A DNA stretch of 64,000 nt from Pseudomonas fulva 12-X (GTDB lineage: Bacteria > Pseudomonadota > Gammaproteobacteria > Pseudomonadales > Pseudomonadaceae), in contig NC_015556.1 in NCBI RefSeq assembly GCF_000213805.1, forward strand, positions 1,240,001 to 1,304,000, given 5' to 3'. The notes beneath the pieces are model-generated. The model ran no database searches. It was not told the DNA's origin and saw only the letters and a list, made by a program, of their open reading frames with translations. Positions 56,024-62,996 of the stretch are shown here, in pieces. Both the position numbers and the translations under genes were made by a program. Each line of letters opens with the position of its first letter. Position 1 is the stretch's first letter.

Positions 56024-56335
56024 TCAGAGCTCACGGGTGATGCGTTCGATAAAGGCGGCGATGGTCGCCTCGTTGCGTTTGAAGAAATTCCACTGACCAA
56101 CCTTGCGGCTGGTCACCAGGCCGGCGCGCTGCAGGGTGGCCAGGTGGGCCGAAACCGTGGATTGCGACAGCCCGGTGGCCTGGTCGAACTTGCCGGCGCA
56201 AACGCCGATCTCGAAGGAATGATCGGGCTGCACGAAGTGCGCTTCGGGCTCTTTCAGCCAGCGCAGAATGTCACGACGCACGGGATGGGCGAGCGCCTTG
56301 ATCACTTCGTCCAGGTCCAACTCTTCGGGGTTCAT
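56024..56335 (-). CDS. ArsR-family transcriptional regulator upstream of xenB
   Basis: A 103-residue winged-helix repressor: IKALAHPVRRDILRWL, recognition helix GLSQSTVSAHLATLQRAGLVTSRKVGQWNFFKR. One Cys (Cys46) lies just before the recognition region (EIGVCAGKFDQATG); thiol-type sensing of electrophiles, as in NemR-like control of ene reductases, is possible but unproven. GGAGA lies 4 bases before the ATG. A symmetric TATATCG/CGATATA site is in its promoter. Confidence 0.88.
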   Translation of the reverse strand: MNPEELDLDEVIKALAHPVRRDILRWLKEPEAHFVQPDHSFEIGVCAGKFDQATGLSQSTVSAHLATLQRAGLVTSRKVGQWNFFKRNEATIAAFIERITREL

Positions 56336-56382
56336 CGGCTCTCCTGCGTAGCTGCAACGGCATATCGCGATGGGGCGAACTT

Positions 56383-56404
56383 TATATCGAGACTTGGCGA
56401 TATA
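56383..56404. promoter_or_regulatory. Candidate ArsR operator
   Basis: TATATCG-AGACTTGG-CGATATA, a perfect 7-bp inverted repeat 48-69 bp upstream of the ArsR start; related CATATCG half-sites occur at 56361 and 56427. This suggests autoregulation of the arsR-xenB unit. Confidence 0.6.
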
Positions 56405-56476
56405 CAGATCGTTCAAGGAGATAGTGCATATCGAGCGGCATGATGGCGCGCCCCTCGCAGCCAGCCGATCGAGGCT

Positions 56477-56638
56477 TTAACAGGCCGTTGAAAAACGTAG
56501 GCGAGGCAGCCAGTGCAAGGCCTGGGCGGCCCCACAAAAACAGCCGAAAAAGCGCAGTTTACGTGCTGTAAATGAGCATTTTGAGGCTGTTTTTAACGCG
56601 GCAATGGCCACGTAGGTAGTTTTTCAGCGGCCTGTTAA
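56477..56638 (+). repeat. MITE-like interspersed element, copy C
   Basis: 162 bp with terminal inverted repeats TTAACAGGCCGTTGAAAAAC and GTTTTTCAGCGGCCTGTTAA (one mismatch in 20). The first 60 and last 40 bases match the minus strand of 15372-15591, while the middle (CAAAAACAGCC...GGCTGTTTTT stem) does not. The element ends 10 bases before the acpH start codon. Confidence 0.78.
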
Positions 56639-56648
56639 GCTGGGGGGC

Positions 56649-57245
56649 ATGAACTACCTCGCACACCTTCACCTGGGCGGCGATACGCCCGCTGAACTGC
56701 TTGGCAGCCTGTATGGCGATTTCGTCAAAGGGCCGCTGGCCGGGCAATGGCCGGCCGCCATCGAGGCGGGCATCGCCCTGCATCGGCGCATCGACGCCTT
56801 TACCGACAACCATCCGCTGCAGGCCAGGGCGCGGGCACGTTTTCCCGTCGAGCGGCGGCGGGTGGCCGGGATCTTTCTCGACCTGTTCTTTGATCATTGC
56901 CTGGCTCGCGACTGGCAGCGCTACAGTGACCAGCCACTGCAGCATTTCACCGACCGCGTCTATCGCGTGCTGGCCGCCGAACCGCAGCTGCCCGGCAGCC
57001 TGCAGCGCATCGCGCCGCGCATGGCGGCGCAGGACTGGCTGGGCAGTTACGAGGAGTTCGAGGTGCTGGGGCAGGTGATCGCCGGTATGTCGCGCCGCCT
57101 GTCACGGCCAGGCTTGCTGAACGGTGGGCTGGACGAGCTGCGCCGCCTTTACGAGCCGTTGAGCGAGGATTTCAGCGCGTTCTATCCCGAGCTGATGGCC
57201 TTCGCCCGAGAGCAGCGCGAGGCACTGACAACCGCCTTTCGCTGA
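56649..57245 (+). CDS. acpH: Acyl carrier protein phosphodiesterase
   Basis: A 198-residue HD-like hydrolase (DUF479/AcpH) that removes the 4'-phosphopantetheine arm from holo-ACP. Start MNYLAHLHLGG, GSLYGDFVKGPL, LHRRIDAFTDNHP and LFFDHCLARDW are the conserved metal-site regions. Length is normal (E. coli 193). The MITE-like element ends 10 bases upstream, so the promoter probably lies inside the element. Confidence 0.93.
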   Translation: MNYLAHLHLGGDTPAELLGSLYGDFVKGPLAGQWPAAIEAGIALHRRIDAFTDNHPLQARARARFPVERRRVAGIFLDLFFDHCLARDWQRYSDQPLQHFTDRVYRVLAAEPQLPGSLQRIAPRMAAQDWLGSYEEFEVLGQVIAGMSRRLSRPGLLNGGLDELRRLYEPLSEDFSAFYPELMAFAREQREALTTAFR

Positions 57246-57257
57246 GCGAGCCGCCGG

Positions 57258-58193
57258 TCAGTCCTGCCCGGCGTTCTGCAATTTGTCGAACAGCGTGGCG
57301 TCGACCTTCTTGCGTCGTGCGCCTTCCAGATGCGCGCGCATGCGGTCGGCGGCGGCGAGGCGGTCGCCCTGTTCGATCAGGTCGAGAATCTCCAGGTGTT
57401 GCTCGACTTGCGCACGGCGATGCTCGCGGGACACATCCACGCGGTATTCGACCAGGCGACGCAGGCGATCCAGGCGCTTGAGCGACTGCAGCAGAAAGCG
57501 GTTGCCGGAGAAGCCGGCGATGATCTCGTGGAAGCGCGAGTTGGCTTCGTAGAGCTCCTCGATGGTCATGCTCAGGTAGCCGCCCTCGGCGATGAACGTC
57601 TGCTGCTTGCGGCAGCTGGCCAGCAGCTCGCGGTCGATCTGGAAGGTCGGCGACAAAAGCCCCGCCGGCTCGATGATCGAGCGAAAGGCGAAGCTCTCTT
57701 CGTAAGCCTCGATGGAGTCGATCACCGGCAGCATCTTCCAGCCCTGGCCACTGCGCTGCTCGGCCCAGCCTTCCTGCTGCATGCGCAGCAGCGCTGCGCG
57801 CAACTCGGCGCGGGACACATCGAACTGACGCATCAACTCGATCTCGGTGAACTGCTCCGGCAATTGCCTGGACAGGCGCAGGGCGACGAAGCGGCGATAG
57901 ACGGAATCCTCCTCGGCTTCGGCGATTTCCTGCACCAGCTCATTGAGGTCTTGCGCGGCGCGGGCCAGGAAGAAGCCGCGGTTACGGTCGTGCTTGAGCA
58001 TGCCGCGCTCGGCAAGGTGGTTGAGCACGAACTTCACCGGGGTGCGCGAAGTGTTCAGGGTTTGCGCCAGGTGCGATTCGGCCAGGTGATGGCCGATGGG
58101 CAGGCGCTCACGGCGCACATAGGCGATCACCTCGCGGGCGACGCGCTTCTGCAGGGCAGTGAGTACCGCCGACGGAGTGTTGTCCTGGGCCAT
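57258..58193 (-). CDS. GntR-type regulator with two winged helices and an FCD-like domain
   Basis: A 311-residue regulator. The first winged helix (about 12-75, HHLAESHLAQTLNTSRTPVKFVLNHL) is followed by a second helix-turn-helix-like segment (about 105-155, FTEIELMRQFDVSRAELRAALLRMQQEGW). A helical FCD-type ligand domain follows (about 165-300, RFHEIIAGFSGNRFLLQSLKRLDRLR). Tandem winged helices are unusual among GntR proteins. It is divergent from the AbrB-family permease at 58524, the likely target. Confidence 0.83.
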   Translation of the reverse strand: MAQDNTPSAVLTALQKRVAREVIAYVRRERLPIGHHLAESHLAQTLNTSRTPVKFVLNHLAERGMLKHDRNRGFFLARAAQDLNELVQEIAEAEEDSVYRRFVALRLSRQLPEQFTEIELMRQFDVSRAELRAALLRMQQEGWAEQRSGQGWKMLPVIDSIEAYEESFAFRSIIEPAGLLSPTFQIDRELLASCRKQQTFIAEGGYLSMTIEELYEANSRFHEIIAGFSGNRFLLQSLKRLDRLRRLVEYRVDVSREHRRAQVEQHLEILDLIEQGDRLAAADRMRAHLEGARRKKVDATLFDKLQNAGQD

Positions 58194-58523
58194 GGCAGTG
58201 AGCGTCGATTCCTGTCTGGGGTGGTGCGCCGGCGCCGATCGTCGGGCAGGCGCTGCATTCTGCTACGTAAACGGGGCCACGAAAAGATGCCGGGTAGCTG
58301 ATGCTTTTTCAATAGTGGATTGTTTTTTATTCGTCTAAAGATCAATAATAGAGAGGTCGATTCACGAGGCCTTCGGCAATAAGTCTAAATTCATGCCGTT
58401 GCGCTCGACAGGCTGTGAATAACGTAGCGATAAAAAACATCCAAGATCCGCCTTCCGTTTTCCGCGACCACCTCGATTTCGATTCATCACCAGGCCGCTG
58501 GTGCACGTACCGAAGGGGACGCA
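58194..58523. other. Divergent intergenic region, GntR / AbrB-family permease
   Basis: 330 bp, unusually AT-rich around 58300-58360 (CTTTTTCAATAGTGGATTG, TTTTTTATTCGTC). It must hold both promoters and probably the GntR operator, but I see no clear long inverted repeat and no gene. Confidence 0.45.
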
Positions 58524-59573
58524 ATGTTCAAGACTCATTGGAGCAATCACCTGGGAACGCCGCTGGTCGGGGCCCTTGGCGCGGTAATCGCGACCTATAT
58601 CGGCTGGCCTTTGCCCTGGATGATCGGCTCGCTGGTGGCGGTGATTCTGGTGCGCTGCCTCAGCACCTGGCAGCTGCAGCCGCTACCGGGCGGGCGCAAG
58701 GTCGGTCAATGGATCATCGGTATCGGCATCGGTCTGCACTTCACTCCGGCGCTGGTGGCGCAGATTGGCGGGCATCTGCTGCCGATCATCATCGGTGCGC
58801 TGATCACCGTGCTCAGCAGCATCGTCGGCGTCTGGTTCATGCGTCGTACTGGTGAAAGCATGGCCACGGCGTACTTCTCCAGCATGCCGGGCGGTTCCGG
58901 TGAAATGGTCAACCTCGGTGCCCGCAACGGCGCCGAACTGACCCGCGTGGCGGCGGCGCAGAGCCTGCGCGTGGTGGCGGTGGTGCTGCTGGTGCCGGCG
59001 GTGTTCAAGTTCCTGCTCGGCGACGGCGAGGTGCACCACCACGCCGTTCACGTCGACTGGCCCCGGCTGGCGCTGATCCTGCCGGTGGCCGGGTTGGCCG
59101 GCTGGTTGCTGCAGCGCTACCGCCAGCCCAACCCCTGGCTGTTCGGCCCGTTGCTGGTCAGCGCCGCGGCGAGCATCGGCTTCGATCTGAACAGCACGCT
59201 GCCGGCCGGTGCCAGCCAGGTGGGCCAGCTGATGATCGGCAGCGCCCTGGGCTGCTTCTTCAACCGCGCCTTCTTCCGCTACGCCCCATCATTCCTGGCC
59301 CGCACGCTGCTCACCACGCTGGTGATGATGCTGGTGACCTTCGTCGGTGCCGTGCTGGTGGGCTGGGCGAGCGGGCTGGATGTGCAGTCGTTGACCCTGG
59401 GGATGATGCCCGGCGGCATCGCCGAGATGAGCCTGACGGCCGAGACCCTGCAACTGGCGGTGCCGCTGGTGACGGCGATGCAGGTGGTTCGGCTGTTTCT
59501 GGTGCTGTTTCTGGCGGAGCCGATTTTCAGGCGTTGGTTGCAGAGCGATAGTCCGCAGTTGCGGCGGGCTTGA
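58524..59573 (+). CDS. AbrB-family membrane transporter (ammonia monooxygenase-like)
   Basis: A 349-residue permease with about ten TM helices in two repeats. The duplicated signatures are FSSMPGGSGEMVNLGARNGAELTRVAAAQSLR in the first half and LGMMPGGIAEMSLTAETLQLAVPLVTAMQVVR in the second. This is the AbrB (PF05145) family, often mislabelled ammonia monooxygenase; it is neither an oxidase nor the AbrB DNA-binding protein. The substrate is unknown. AGGGGA lies 5 bases before the ATG. Confidence 0.88.
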   Translation: MFKTHWSNHLGTPLVGALGAVIATYIGWPLPWMIGSLVAVILVRCLSTWQLQPLPGGRKVGQWIIGIGIGLHFTPALVAQIGGHLLPIIIGALITVLSSIVGVWFMRRTGESMATAYFSSMPGGSGEMVNLGARNGAELTRVAAAQSLRVVAVVLLVPAVFKFLLGDGEVHHHAVHVDWPRLALILPVAGLAGWLLQRYRQPNPWLFGPLLVSAAASIGFDLNSTLPAGASQVGQLMIGSALGCFFNRAFFRYAPSFLARTLLTTLVMMLVTFVGAVLVGWASGLDVQSLTLGMMPGGIAEMSLTAETLQLAVPLVTAMQVVRLFLVLFLAEPIFRRWLQSDSPQLRRA

Positions 59574-59630
59574 TGGAAACTACATGAGCAGCGGCCATAA
59601 CCTGGGAAAGCGGATATTTGCGTAGTACCT

Positions 59631-59683
59631 GTGGGAGCGGGGGCCATGCCCGCGATTTTTTCGCGCGCATGGCGCGCTCCCAC
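59631..59683. repeat. REP-like palindrome 4 (GTGGGAGCG arms)
   Basis: GTGGGAGCGGGGGCCATGCCCGCG with CGCGCGCATGGCGCGCTCCCAC; the same family as 41421-41470 and 41262-41303. Confidence 0.8.
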
Positions 59684-59697
59684 GAAAGCACAGTTCG

Positions 59698-59758
59698 TAG
59701 GGTGGACGGCGCTTCATCTGTCCACCAAGGTGGATGAAAAGAGCGTCATCCACCCTAC
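59698..59758. repeat. Palindromic repeat, second copy of the 627-716 family
   Basis: GTAGGGTGGAC at the left and GTCATCCACCCTAC at the right. The right-hand 31 bp match 686-716. It sits 14 bp after REP-like palindrome 4 in the gap after the AbrB-family gene. Confidence 0.8.
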
Positions 59759-59863
59759 GAGACTGAACGTAAGCCGCTCCTGCGCGGTCGCTGGGATTGC
59801 GCTTTTGGCTTGTCGCCTTTGCGCCGCGGAAAAAAATGAGTTTCGGAAGATGGTGAGCCGGCT

Positions 59864-60637
59864 TCAAGCCGCAGCCTGCGCTTCCTGCTGCTGCACCCCA
59901 TAAAGCGCCTCGCTAACCGCCGCCTGTGCTCGGCGAGCCAGTTCGTTGCGATTGCCGGAGTCGCTGGCAATCGGCTCCAGCAGTTGGATCTCCACTTCGG
60001 CCACATCGCTTTTCATCAGCCGCAGCAGGTGCGAGAGCATGTCGTCGTCGCCGATGAAGGGCGCCACGGTGCAGCGCTGTCCGTCGCGCACATAGCGTAT
60101 TGCGACTGGTTGCAGGTCGATGCCGCTTTCGATGGCGCTGCTCAGCAGGCGGCCGTGGAAGGTGCGCAGGGCGGCGCCGTCGCAGGTGGTGCCTTCGGGG
60201 AAGATCAGCAGGTGGCGGCCGCCGCCCAGGTGGCGACCCAGTTGCTGGTTGAGCAGCCCGCCGTCCCCTGCGCCGCGGCGGATGAACAGGGTGCCGGCCT
60301 TGTTGGCCAGCCAGCCGGCCACCGGCCAGGTGCGTACCTCGGCCTTGGAGAGGAAGGACAGCGGCGCGAGCATGCCGATCAGCGGAATGTCGGTCCATGA
60401 GATGTGGTTGCTCAGCCACAGCATCGGTTTGCGCGGCAGTTGCCCCTGCACGCGCACGCGGAAGGGCAGGGCGTTGCCCAGGCGGGCCAACCACCAGCGG
60501 GTCAGGCGCTGGCGCAGGCCTGTCAGGTCGCGGCGGGTGAGGCGCTCGACCGGCACCAGAAAGGCGGCCAGCAGCGTGCCGACGGCCAGTACGACGGCCA
60601 GGCGGGTCAAGCGCAGATACAGACGCAGGTTGCTCAT
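59864..60637 (-). CDS. olsA: Lyso-ornithine lipid O-acyltransferase OlsA
   Basis: A 257-residue PlsC-type acyltransferase that adds the second fatty acid to lyso-ornithine lipid. An N-terminal TM segment (about 8-28) precedes motif I NHISWTDIP (His/Asp catalytic pair), GTLFIRRG and motif III FPEGTT. It lies downstream of olsB in the same direction, the known olsBA order. The start is at 60637 or two codons earlier at 60643 (MLM); a longer open frame reaching 61615 is a shadow of olsB. A strong GC hairpin lies between the two genes. Confidence 0.93.
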   Translation of the reverse strand: MSNLRLYLRLTRLAVVLAVGTLLAAFLVPVERLTRRDLTGLRQRLTRWWLARLGNALPFRVRVQGQLPRKPMLWLSNHISWTDIPLIGMLAPLSFLSKAEVRTWPVAGWLANKAGTLFIRRGAGDGGLLNQQLGRHLGGGRHLLIFPEGTTCDGAALRTFHGRLLSSAIESGIDLQPVAIRYVRDGQRCTVAPFIGDDDMLSHLLRLMKSDVAEVEIQLLEPIASDSGNRNELARRAQAAVSEALYGVQQQEAQAAA

Positions 60638-60695
60638 CAACATCGGGCCAAGGCTGGGAAACGGGAAGGCGCACGGCTTTTCGAGATAGCCAGCG

Positions 60696-60723
60696 CCCGG
60701 CGCGGCCTTTCTACCGCGCCGGG
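60696..60723 (-). other. GC-rich hairpin between olsB and olsA
   Basis: CCCGGCGCGG-CCTTTCTA-CCGCGCCGGG, a perfect 10-bp stem 22 bases after the olsB stop. With no T-run it is not a standard terminator; it may protect or attenuate the olsB-olsA message. Confidence 0.5.
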
Positions 60724-60744
60724 GCAGTGTGGGCAAGTCGTCGA

Positions 60745-61500
60745 TCAGACCGCCGCCTTGAAGTGCCGTGCGTAGCGGGGGCACAGCTCGTCGCGCTTGA
60801 GCAGGATGAATACGTCGGCAACCTGGAAATCCTTGTCCCAGCATGGCTCTCCACACACCTTGGCGCCCAGGCGCATGTAGGCCTTGAGCAGCGGCGGCAT
60901 TTCGGCGATCACGTTGCCGGAGACTTCCATGGCTGGCAGCGGCGTCTTCGGTTCGGCACGCAGGTTCTCGGTGCACAGGTAGCGTTCGCGCAGGCGCTGC
61001 ATGATGGCCTGGGCCTGGATGCCGCCGTCCTGCATAGGGATGCTGGCGCAGCCCATCAGGTAGCGGTAGCCGCCTTCGTTGAGCACTTCGGCAAGCTCGG
61101 CCCACAGCACGGCGATGGTGCCGCCGTTGCGGTAGGCGGCATCCACGCAGGTGCGGCCGATCTCCAGCACCGGGCCTTGCAGGTGACGCAAGCCGTGCAG
61201 GGCGAATTCCTCTTCGCTGTAGAAGCGGCCCAGGCTGGCCGCCGCCTGGTGGTCGAGCAGGCGGGTGGTGGCCACCAGCTCGCCGCTGTTCAGGTCGCGC
61301 ACGCCGATATGGCGGCAGTGCAGGTCGTAGTCGTCCATGTCCAGGCCCAGCTCGGCGCCCTTGAGTTTGGCGTCGAACTCGGTGCTGAACACGCGAAAGC
61401 GCAGGGCCTGGGCCTCGCGCAGGGCGCGTGGCGTGGTCAGGCGCTCGGCCTGCAGGCGACGGGACGTGTTGCGCTCGGGTGCCATGGCGTTCTGGGTCAT
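60745..61500 (-). CDS. olsB: L-ornithine N-alpha-acyltransferase OlsB
   Basis: A 251-residue GNAT-type acyltransferase using 3-hydroxyacyl-ACP to make lyso-ornithine lipid, the first step of ornithine lipid synthesis. Features are [50 protein letters not shown] and the late [24 protein letters not shown] sits six bases before the ATG. olsA follows 107 bp downstream. A possible Pho box lies 125 bp upstream (61625-61642). These phosphorus-free lipids replace phospholipids when phosphate is scarce in Pseudomonas. Confidence 0.95.
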   Translation of the reverse strand: MTQNAMAPERNTSRRLQAERLTTPRALREAQALRFRVFSTEFDAKLKGAELGLDMDDYDLHCRHIGVRDLNSGELVATTRLLDHQAAASLGRFYSEEEFALHGLRHLQGPVLEIGRTCVDAAYRNGGTIAVLWAELAEVLNEGGYRYLMGCASIPMQDGGIQAQAIMQRLRERYLCTENLRAEPKTPLPAMEVSGNVIAEMPPLLKAYMRLGAKVCGEPCWDKDFQVADVFILLKRDELCPRYARHFKAAV

Positions 61501-61624
61501 GCCTTACCTCCTTTGCGGTCCGGGCAGCCTCGCTGCGCATGGGCCGGATTGACCTGCAGACCTGAGCGAACTCAGGAAACAGGCTCAGGCTAGGCAGGGC
61601 CGGTGTCACGCCCATGAAGGTTCG

Positions 61625-61642
61625 GTGATGCTTGTGTGACAG
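61625..61642 (-). promoter_or_regulatory. Possible Pho box upstream of olsB
   Basis: On the minus strand CTGTCAC-ACAA-GCATCAC: the first half matches the PhoB half-site at 6 of 7 positions and the second at 4 of 7, with the correct 4-bp spacer. Only one good half-site is present, so this is weak support. Confidence 0.35.
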
Positions 61643-61725
61643 CGCCCAGGCTGCGATCAGGCGTGCAGCACAGGTGCGGCTTGCTTACCATGGGCGCCTT
61701 TCAGCCCCTCGAGCGCCCATCAACC

Positions 61726-62007
61726 ATGTTCTTCATCCGCAATCTCGCCGTGCCCTTCATCCTCATCATCGGTGGCGTGGTCACCATGATGGTGCTGGCG
61801 ATCCTTTCCCGGCAGGGCGGCGCGGTAGCGGACTGGGCGCGGGCGATGTTCCCGTGGCTGGGCGTGCTGCCAGCTTTTGGCGCGGCCTGGGCGGCGCGGC
61901 GGCTGGTGCAGATCTGGCAATGGCGGCGCGGCACCTTGAACGGCGGCTGCCCGAGCTGCACGGGCGTGATGGTCGGCGGGCGCTGCCGCATGTGCGGGCA
62001 ACGCTGA
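61726..62007 (+). CDS. Small membrane protein with C-terminal zinc ribbon
   Basis: A 93-residue protein with two hydrophobic segments (about 7-27 and 41-60) and a C-terminal pair of CxxC motifs (CPSC and CRMC), likely a zinc knuckle. The frame is open 90 bases upstream, but the ATG at 61726 places the first membrane helix at the N-terminus. No family is recognised. It is divergent from olsB and 88 bp before the MBL-fold gene. Confidence 0.7.
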   Translation: MFFIRNLAVPFILIIGGVVTMMVLAILSRQGGAVADWARAMFPWLGVLPAFGAAWAARRLVQIWQWRRGTLNGGCPSCTGVMVGGRCRMCGQR

Positions 62008-62095
62008 AGCATCGGCAGCTTTTGCTGATCCAGATCATCACGCACGCAGGCGCTACTGCCTAAGCTCGGCGCCTTTGCCTGACAGGTGTGCCGGT

Positions 62096-62881
62096 ATGCG
62101 CCGCGACCCCATCGTGCTGTTCGATAACGGCACCCACCGCTGCATGATGTTCGACGACCTGGTCAGCGGCGAGGGCGTGCAGTCCAACCAGTTCCTGATC
62201 ATCGATAACGACCAGTACCTGCTGCTCGACCCGGGCGGCGATCTGACCTACGTGCCGCTGAGCATGGAGTTGTCCAAGCACATTCCGGTGCAGGAGCTCA
62301 CCTACATCTTCGCCTCGCACCAGGACCCGGACATCATCGCCTCGCTCGACAAATGGCTGCTGCACACCAAGGCGCAGGTGCTCTGTTCCAAACTGTGGGC
62401 GCGCTTTCTGCCGCACCTGACCGCCAACTACCTGGCCCTGAGCCGCGGCATCAACACCTATGACCGCATCATCGCGCTGCCGGACCGTGGCCAGTCCTTT
62501 GCCCTCGGGCGTTGCACCCTCAAGGCGGTGCCCGCGCATTTTCTGCACTCGGTGGGCAACTTCCAGCTCTATGACCCGCTTAGCAAGATCCTGTTTTCCG
62601 GCGACATGGGCGCCTCGATGCTCGATGACAGCGGCCCGGTCACCGACTTTGCCGCCCATGTGCCGAGCATGCTCGGCTTTCACCGCCGCTACATGGCCAG
62701 CAACAAGGCCTGCCGGCTATGGGCCGCCATGGTGCGCGACATGGACGTGGAAATGATCGTGCCGCAGCATGGCCGGCCGTTCGTGGGCGGCGAGATGATC
62801 AGCGCCTTTTTGTACTGGATCGAGAACCTGGAGTGCGGGCTCGACCTGCTCGGCCCCGAGGACTATCAGCTGCCGCGCTGA
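62096..62881 (+). CDS. MBL-fold di-iron (ODP-type) protein
   Basis: A 261-residue metallo-beta-lactamase-fold protein like the oxygen-binding di-iron domain of FprA flavodiiron enzymes and of ODP chemotaxis proteins. The metal motif is HQDPD (75-79), followed by the His of PAHFLHSVGNF, the Asp of FSGDMG and VPQHGRPF. It lacks the flavodoxin domain, so it is not a complete flavodiiron reductase. Oxygen or NO binding is a family-based guess. The ATG at 62096 gives the family start. Confidence 0.85.
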   Translation: MRRDPIVLFDNGTHRCMMFDDLVSGEGVQSNQFLIIDNDQYLLLDPGGDLTYVPLSMELSKHIPVQELTYIFASHQDPDIIASLDKWLLHTKAQVLCSKLWARFLPHLTANYLALSRGINTYDRIIALPDRGQSFALGRCTLKAVPAHFLHSVGNFQLYDPLSKILFSGDMGASMLDDSGPVTDFAAHVPSMLGFHRRYMASNKACRLWAAMVRDMDVEMIVPQHGRPFVGGEMISAFLYWIENLECGLDLLGPEDYQLPR

Positions 62882-62996
62882 CAGCTGATAGGCGTCGCCC
62901 TTTGCAAGGCGCACGGCGCCGGCTATCTTGGCGCATCCCCCGTTGTCGCCGAGATGTCATGCGCCGTTTTTCCCCTCTTTTTTGTGTGAGTGAGTG

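Noticed and set aside
54956..56443. 495-residue plus-strand frame
   Set aside because: Antisense of xenB and arsR; no motif, and it runs through a promoter and operator.
58524..59573. Annotation as ammonia monooxygenase
   Set aside because: The AbrB-duplication family is often given that name, but the protein is a permease with no metal or redox site.
60644..61615. Extension of the olsA frame over olsB, giving a 583-residue protein
   Set aside because: Not a fusion: olsB in another frame has the family motifs and an excellent ribosome-binding site.
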